From Styela clava (lineage: Eukaryota; Chordata; Ascidiacea; Stolidobranchia; Styelidae), in assembly GCF_964204865.1 (NCBI RefSeq), contig NC_135259.1, positions 8,070,974 to 8,134,973 of the forward strand: DNA of 64,000 nt, read 5' to 3'. Both the position numbers and the translations under genes were made by a program. Shown here in pieces: positions 57,319 through 64,000 of the stretch (position 1 is its first letter; each line of letters starts with the position of its first letter). The notes under the pieces are model-generated. The model did not search any database. It was not told the origin of the DNA and saw only the letters and a program-made list of their open reading frames with translations.

Positions 57319-60300
57319 TCACATGCGAAAACGAACGATTGGCAGTTTTCTTAGTTCTCGTCGAAGAATCTTCCCACTAGGAGATTTCGGTATTGTTTCT
57401 AGAAATTCCACCCCTCCTCTCAACTTTTTGTAGTGCGCCAGTTCCTCTGTAAAAATTACGTTTCAAATATTTAATATTGTGAAAAATTATTCGAAACGAT
57501 TCCATATATAGAAAACCTGATTTGATATGTTTAAAACATTATTTGAAAGCGTATTAGAATAAATTCAATGGATGTGAAACTGTGCCCACAAAATTATATA
57601 TTCACCCTCAAGCTATTCCTGTAAGCTGTAGCAATTAGTGTATGTATTGCAATAGCAGCACGAACAGCTTTTTACAATATTTGAACGTCCCTCAAACAGC
57701 TTAAAAATTGGTGTAATGAGCTGTTTCATAGCAGAAAGCTGATTATTCCGAGTGAGATATAATCTGAATTTACATGTTATTCTTTCCCCGTATACATTGT
57801 TACGGTTGATACGTACGTCTTGCAAAGTTTGTTTAAAAAATGACCAAATTATGCATTTACTTCATTTCTTTTTGACCAAATGTGATTCTATGCGTTACTT
57901 TTTATATATCTGCAACATTTCATTCATTTGGTACTTTGTTGAAACAAAGGTTTCGGTTAGGTGCGGCCTGCTATTCAACTTTCTCCCCCTACCATACAAC
58001 TTTTTCTAGTCTCATGATTTCATATTAATATCGATGCCACCACTTTCACTAATTACCATCGACTGATCGGTAATTTTCACAACATTGAAATAATTCAAAA
58101 TGAAACCTTACGTTTTTCACATAACTAACCAATCATAAAATTAATTTCATTCCAAATTTTAAATTTTTTACATATAACTGATTTTTCTTACTTGCAACAA
58201 ACCATTCAACGTCTTCTGCAGTTAATGCTGCATCTCTTTTCACAATAAATGCTTTAGGAACTTCACCAGCGTCTGGATGAGGTACACCAATTACTGCTGC
58301 ATCCAGTATGTCGGGATGCGTCAACAGTAAAGCCTCTAATTCAGCTGGGGCTACCTAAAATGAACAAATTGACTTTGCAACAACTTCTCAAATAATATAG
58401 TATTGCTGTGACGTAGATCAGGGGTGTAAAAACCTCGGCCCGCATAGAAAAATTGTGAGGCCCGCGTAGAAGTGCCAATTTTGAATGGTGTGGTGCGGCC
58501 CACGAAACAAATCCTATACCTGAGTCAAATTTATTACCAATTCCTATGACGTTACAATGCCCCTTCTGTGGCCCGTGGTTCTACCCAGATATTTTTATCT
58601 GGCCCTCTTTTACTAAAGGTTGCACACCCCTGGCGTGGATAGTAAAATGACATCAATGAAATAAAGCAATGTGAAATTATAACCAAGACATAAGTTTGCA
58701 ACTGTTATTTATAATACCTGAAATCCCTTGTATTTAATCAACTCTTTCAATCTGTCTACAACGTACAGCATCCCGTTTTCATCGTAATGCCCAATATCGC
58801 CTGTATGAATCCATCCTTCCAAATCAATTGTCCTAGCGGTTGCATCGGGGTTTTGAAGATAACCTTTCATCATCTGTTACATAAAACAGATTATTTAATC
58901 ATTTGATACTGGCTGTAATGCATAATTATGGGTCCTAAATTTTGTGATTTTGTGAGTTTCAATGGGATTTATTGCTCCAAAATGCTCAGACATATGAATT
59001 GACTACGGAAGCCTGTCAGGAACTTGAATGTGAAATCGACGATAAGCAACAAGCATTGAAAAAATATATGAATATGCCAACCGTAGTAATATGCAGAAAA
59101 ATTCTATAAGTATTGTATTCTAGTGTGTACCTGTGGTCCTTTGGCCACAATTTCACCGTCTTCTCCGATGCCGAGTTCCTTTCCTGTCTCAATATCGATA
59201 ACCTTAAAAACAGATGATTTTTTGCGTTTGGTGCATGTTGAAACTCACAATTATATGAAACGGCTGAAAATAATATATTGTTCAAAAGATTTTTCATGTA
59301 CACTGCTGTCCAAATGTGGGTGTTGTTTTTGTGAATTGCTGCTTGATGTTGATCAAGAGTTATGACGTCACCGTCAACCACGTTGCGTGGCGACATTATT
59401 AGAGAATATTCGAATAGTGAATTTGCTCACGATAATTTGTCTGCTGCTGAATATACTCCAATAAACTTATATTTACGTTGGGTAATTTGCGTAATAACTT
59501 CCTTTTTGAAAAATAATTAATGAGCGCTACAGTGGAGTAATTTTGGATATATATTTTTGAAGACGATTCTAGGTAAACTACATTGCAAGCATGATAGGCA
59601 ATGATGAGTCTGCAATATTTTACCTTTATAATAGTATTAGGAGCAATATTTCCGACAGAGTTCAACTTTTTAACAAGAGGGTCGGCCATTGCAAGAGGAA
59701 CCATTTCCGTCATCCCGTAAGCTGAAATTATATGAGCTTTATTAAAAGTAGCCAATTGCTTAAATTGAATTCAATTATACTGTATTAACTTGAAGACTAA
59801 GCCGACTCATTTATCCAATAATGTAATAGTGATTGTTTGTCAGACAAAAGTTTTCACTATGGCAGTGAAAGAGAGTCGCTATTTCGTTGTGTCCTTCAGC
59901 ATTTTAGATACTTACACTGTGTGACTAAGATATTATATTTCTCTTGGATTTCTGTAATTAATGAGGGCGCAGTTGGTGCTGCTCCACTGACCATTCTTTG
60001 TAACGATGATAAGTCATATTTTTTATCGAGATCAGTTTGTGCTAATTTCAACATAATCGGGGGAACTGCAGAAAAATGCGTCACCTGTAGAAAGATTTGA
60101 AAATTTAGTTCAACAAAACCTTATTGGAAGAGAATGATATATATTATATTTTATTGGCATACATTTCACCAACTATTAAATATAGTGGACATGAATACAA
60201 ATGATAATATACGAATAGCAAACAATTCTATTATTTGGTTAATTTCCTGGGCACAATTTTTACAGCGCACTTCGGTGCTACCTTTTCAGCGACCATATTA

Positions 60301-63233
60301 CCCGATTCGATCGATCACTGAGCAATAAGGCAATGATTGGAATCTTATTTGATTTAGTTCGTTTGACACTTTATATTATAGAAATAAGATGAAAGCCACT
60401 AACTTTATGTGTTTCAAGTGCCTTTAACAATCTTTCAACTTCAAATCTAGAATCGAAAACATTCTTTGTCCCTTGCATCAACATATATAAGGTCATTGAG
60501 TAACCAAATGTATGAAACATCGGGACTACCATGTAGTATGATGAACAGCGGGTTTGATAGAACACAACTCTGAAAACGAAGTCACAATAACACTATAAGT
60601 CGAAACGTATTAACTGTGATAAAACAACTTTGCTTACTCCGACAGTGAAATGAATAGGTAATATTGAGGTTATTGGGATTTTGGGATATAGAGTAACACA
60701 TTCATATACATAATATAAGTACTTAAGTACTCTTCTATTTATTACGACGAACAGGAGATCAGTATTTCATCTAGCGCTTTTATGTCGTTTATCAAGTATA
60801 TATATATGTGTCTGCATGGGCTACGTATCTTGGCAGTGGCTGTCATAGCTCGTGCCGCGGGCGCAGTTCGATTGGGGCGCAAGAAGGGTTTCTATCATGA
60901 AATGTTTCAATAAAACAATTTCAAATGGAAAATAATTGAAACGTGTATTTTGCTTAAATAATAACGTGCGGGAATCTCAATTTAACAACTGTCGTTAAAT
61001 ATTGCCGTTCAACGATCAAGCAGGCGCATTTGTAAACTTAACCATGGGCGCTGTTTCACGTCCGTACGCCACTATATATATAATGATGATCTCGTACTTA
61101 AAGGAAAATACGAAGGCCTTGTTATATAAAGCATCATAAGGAGTAATGTAAAAATAATTGAATAATCAGCGGATAACGAACTATATTATATATATACTTA
61201 CACAGTTAATATCATTTGGGCCATTAGGTTATGGTGGGTTAACATGACTCCTTTTGGCAATCCTGTTGTTCCACTTGAATACGGCAAGAGCAACAAATCT
61301 TCCTTTGTGTCTATTTGTACTCGAGGAAAATCTGAAAACAATACCATTTAATAGCGCAGTTTGGGTTTCTTAAAATCTTTTCCTCACCTTTCCCATCATC
61401 GTTGTGAACAAGTGTGTTGTACGAAATACTTCCTTGTGTCTCGCCGAATGTATACACTTCCTGCAGATAAGATACATTTCAGTTGATTTTGCCAAAATAA
61501 TACTTTGGCTAGACTCTATAAGCCGTTGCAGCTAAATATTACGTGTTCGGCATCGCCGAATTTCCGTGTTTCAAAATTGAAAAAAAATTACAGGGCGTGG
61601 AAGTCTAACTAATCTATGAACTTTAACACGGTGAATCAACTTGAACTCCATTGATTCAATGACATAATAAATCACAATTAATTTCATATTATGACGGTAG
61701 AAACGTAAATTATCTAATCTTGTTCATCTAATTCATCTAGTCACTGAAAACAATCAATTGAAAAATATTTTTCTATGAATATGATCAAATTAATTTTTTT
61801 ATATTTTCAGTTTAAAAAATATAATATTAAAATTCCATTTCTATATGTTTTACCCGCAATGTTGGCAGATCCTCTGCGATATCTCTCATTCTCTGGAAAG
61901 CTTCGGAATCGCAGAATACAATGTTGGGCTTGGAAAGTCTAAACTGCTGTAGAATTTCCGCTGAAATAGCACATAAACGTTTGTTTTGGGCATGTTAAAA
62001 CCTAACAATAATTCTTGAGTATGCAACTTGTTGGTTTAAAATGAAGGAATTATTTATGAAAATTCTCGGGAACAAATTTGTTTGCAAACAGCAACAATTT
62101 TTTGTTTATGCTTGCTAAAAGTTCAAACTTTTGTTCTCCCTACCTCCGTGCAAGAAAGTTTTTTATAAATTATAAATTAGATTATTTGTTTATTTTTAAT
62201 CTTTTTGCACATTTCAACCATTACAATATTAGTAATAATAAATAACAGTACGGGCAGAACAAAGCACTTCATTGAAAACAAGAGAAAAATGTTCAAATAT
62301 ATGGACACGAACGTCAAAACGAAGCAGTATCAATTTTTCTACGGTACCGGTAGTCTGACCACCAGATCACTGAGATGTAATCACGGAACCAGGGCACGCA
62401 ATTTTTAATTTCGGTGACGAGTTTCACACAAAGCTAGCGACAACAAAAAGCTTTGAACACTGAGAAAATTTCAAAACAATTGGTCAAGTAGCTGAAGAGA
62501 AGTTTTTTGCACAACAACATAATAACAAAACGATCCGTCGGTCCATTTCGTGTTCAATAATTAGCATTTAATCTCATTTTTGTACCTTTCTGATACACCG
62601 GATTGCACGTTGTTGATATTCCACCACAAGCGGCAGCAGCAAGAATTATAATTGCGTATTCCACGCGATTTGATGAACATATTGCAACGACATCTCCTTT
62701 CCTCATTCCCCGCTTATAAAGTGCACTGGCACATCTTCGTATTTGATCGTGAACTTGTCGAAACGTAATTGATTCACCTCTTGTGTAGTCGACCTGGGTA
62801 TTTTACTTAGATTTATAATAGTGTATACACAGTATGAAAATAAAATTGTCCCACATGCATTTTCCAATTTATAACTAAAATAAATTTTAAATTAGAATAA
62901 TGGTTTAAGTACAATGCAAAAAGATGATTCTAAAACTCATGGAGGTCTTCAAATAAGATTTTAAAAAGAGATAATAATGCTCTTACATTGTAGCATTTAC
63001 ATTCTCACATTATTATATCAATAATTTAATTTTAAAGCAAGTGGATTTTAGAGTTTTCATAGATTCTAACAGTGAGTCTAAACAATACAAGACCAAGATA
63101 TACTTAACAAAGTTATTACTTCAACACTTACCATAGCAATATCATCTCCATAATTTTGGATTTTCTTCAGAATATATTCGTGTAGAGGTACTTCTGGAAT
63201 TACCAGATCAGGATAAGGACTGTGCATAACCAT
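57319..63233 (-). CDS. Acyl-CoA ligase of the 4-coumarate-CoA ligase/luciferase-like family (ANL superfamily)
   Basis: Twelve minus-strand exons: 63132-63233, 62586-62793, 61854-61960, 61388-61460, 61202-61331, 60404-60569, 59916-60084, 59624-59721, 59131-59202, 58718-58873, 58192-58354 and 57319-57446; all phases agree, 523 aa. It starts [17 protein letters not shown]. Adenylate-forming motifs in order: [12 protein letters not shown] (180-191), SYGMTE (319-324), GWIHTGDIG (395-403), [14 protein letters not shown] (414-427), and the catalytic lysine in SPSGKILRR (K507). Reaction (known for the family): a carboxylic acid plus ATP forms an acyl-adenylate, then the CoA thioester. Length is normal. 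The C-terminus is RFRM, not the SKL-type peroxisomal signal many animal relatives carry, so location is open. Substrate cannot be read. Intron 10 carries a hAT-derived insertion; a MITE lies about 200 bp upstream of the start. Confidence 0.93.
58419..58632. mobile_element. Non-autonomous hAT element (214 bp) in a ligase intron
   Basis: Ends CAGGGGTGTAAAAACC and GGTTGCACACCCCTG are inverted. The 8-bp duplication has two transitions: ACGTAGAT (58411-58418) and GCGTGGAT (58633-58640). The subterminal parts carry GGCCCGC and GTGGCCCG, as in the element at 44.6 kb. Located in the intron between exons 10 and 11. Confidence 0.82.
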
Positions 63234-63428
63234 TGTTCAATTTTGCTATATATATGTACGACACTATTTGCAATGCATGAACGATAATATATATATATAA
63301 TATATACTAGGATAAAGTTCATGCGAGCCGTAATGAACAGCATTGTAGGACTCACGTGAATTTATGACGCATAAATACTGCCAGTCTGACGAGCCACATA
63401 AATGTGTTTCAAATGAAGCACAATTCAG

Positions 63429-63526
63429 AGCACTTCGGAAGTATTTGTACCAAGATGACGCACAACCTTAACAACCCTGATCTGGTACACGGTTGTCCAT
63501 CTTGGTACGAATACTTCGGGAGCACC
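63429..63526. mobile_element. Palindromic hAT-like MITE, copy E (ligase upstream region)
   Basis: 98 bp. The left arm has CACTTCGGAAGTATTTG then ACCAAGATGACGCACAACC; the right arm has CATCTTGGTACGAATACTTC then GGGAGCACC. The 8-bp duplication has one mismatch: CAATTCAG (63421-63428) and CAATTCTG (63527-63534). It lies 196 bp upstream of the ligase start codon. Confidence 0.83.
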
Positions 63527-63832
63527 CAATTCTGAATTGCGTACACGAGTGTGTTGGTTAGTTTTTGCGGACCCTCATGGCATTTATTTTGATGCAATTA
63601 TGCGTCAAATGATGCATATCCTGCGATTACAATCTCAAGCGCATCCTTAGAAATCATCCTTTGCCAGCGTTTTACCTGCTACTGTCATTTACCACATAGT
63701 AGTTCACAATTGCGACTGATATATTACCCCCGACTCATTTGCTAGAATAATCTTTCACGTGTGTTACAATCATTTACCACATTGTTCTAGTACAAAACTA
63801 CATTCGTTAGCTTTATATCAGACAACCTACAG

Positions 63833-64000
63833 CAGGGATGGCGAACCAGTGACACTGCGTTTTATCCGTGACCCACCAAGGCACGAATAAAATTAAAAAA
63901 ATGCTAACATATCAGTGATAAATATTGATAAAATCGGGCTTAAACTAATCTAACAATAACTAAACTATATGTCTGCACCGCTGTGTACCATTATTCAGCT
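63833..64000 (+). mobile_element. hAT left end, cut by the window edge
   Basis: Begins CAGGGATGGCGAACCAGTG, close to the CAGGGGTGGC-type hAT ends elsewhere in the window, followed by GTGACCCACCAAGGCACG. The right end lies outside the window. Confidence 0.5.

Overview
The window is nuclear DNA from an AT-rich, intron-dense animal. Every protein gene I can rebuild is split by short GT-AG introns, and the genes are animal families: a THAP exon, ALKBH6, a fucosyltransferase, a three-BIR/RING IAP and a 4CL-like acyl-CoA ligase. About a third of the window is DNA-transposon material, mostly hAT-type (8-bp target duplications, CAGGGG.../CAGTGG... ends). I lean towards an ascidian tunicate from genome style and repeat ends, but the sequence does not prove this.

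Layout. 0.2-9.1 kb: first exon of a THAP-domain gene (-), head to head with ALKBH6 (+). ALKBH6 intron 1 holds a 5.5-kb foldback element whose 9-bp target duplication copies the exon 1/intron 1 junction. 9.1-15.2 kb: transposon graveyard, centred on a hAT element (10803-14650) with a broken DUF4371/ZMYM-like transposase and a tRNA-derived SINE. 16.6-18.8 kb (-) and 24.3-26.4 kb (+): two divergently placed orphan genes for small coiled-coil proteins. 27.6-31.4 kb (-): complete alpha-1,3-fucosyltransferase-type gene, 5 exons, 486 aa. 34.4-40.5 kb (+): complete IAP gene, 12 exons, 599 aa. 41.4-55.9 kb: tandem segmental duplication, each unit with one copy of a four-exon orphan gene (130 and 131 aa) carrying a conserved four-cysteine motif. 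57.3-63.2 kb (-): complete 12-exon, 523-aa acyl-CoA ligase.

The genes do not look like one pathway; they are neighbours. The most informative structure is the transposon record: a foldback element at a splice donor; a palindromic MITE family with 8-bp duplications (five copies) carrying AAGATGGCG cores that resemble YY1 sites; nested hATs; and insertions present in one arm of the duplication with the empty site preserved in the other, which orders the events in time.

Exon coordinates were read by eye from splice consensus, reading phase and family similarity. Phases add up exactly for ALKBH6, the fucosyltransferase, IAP, the ligase and both orphan copies. The gene at 16.6-18.8 kb has one unresolved junction.
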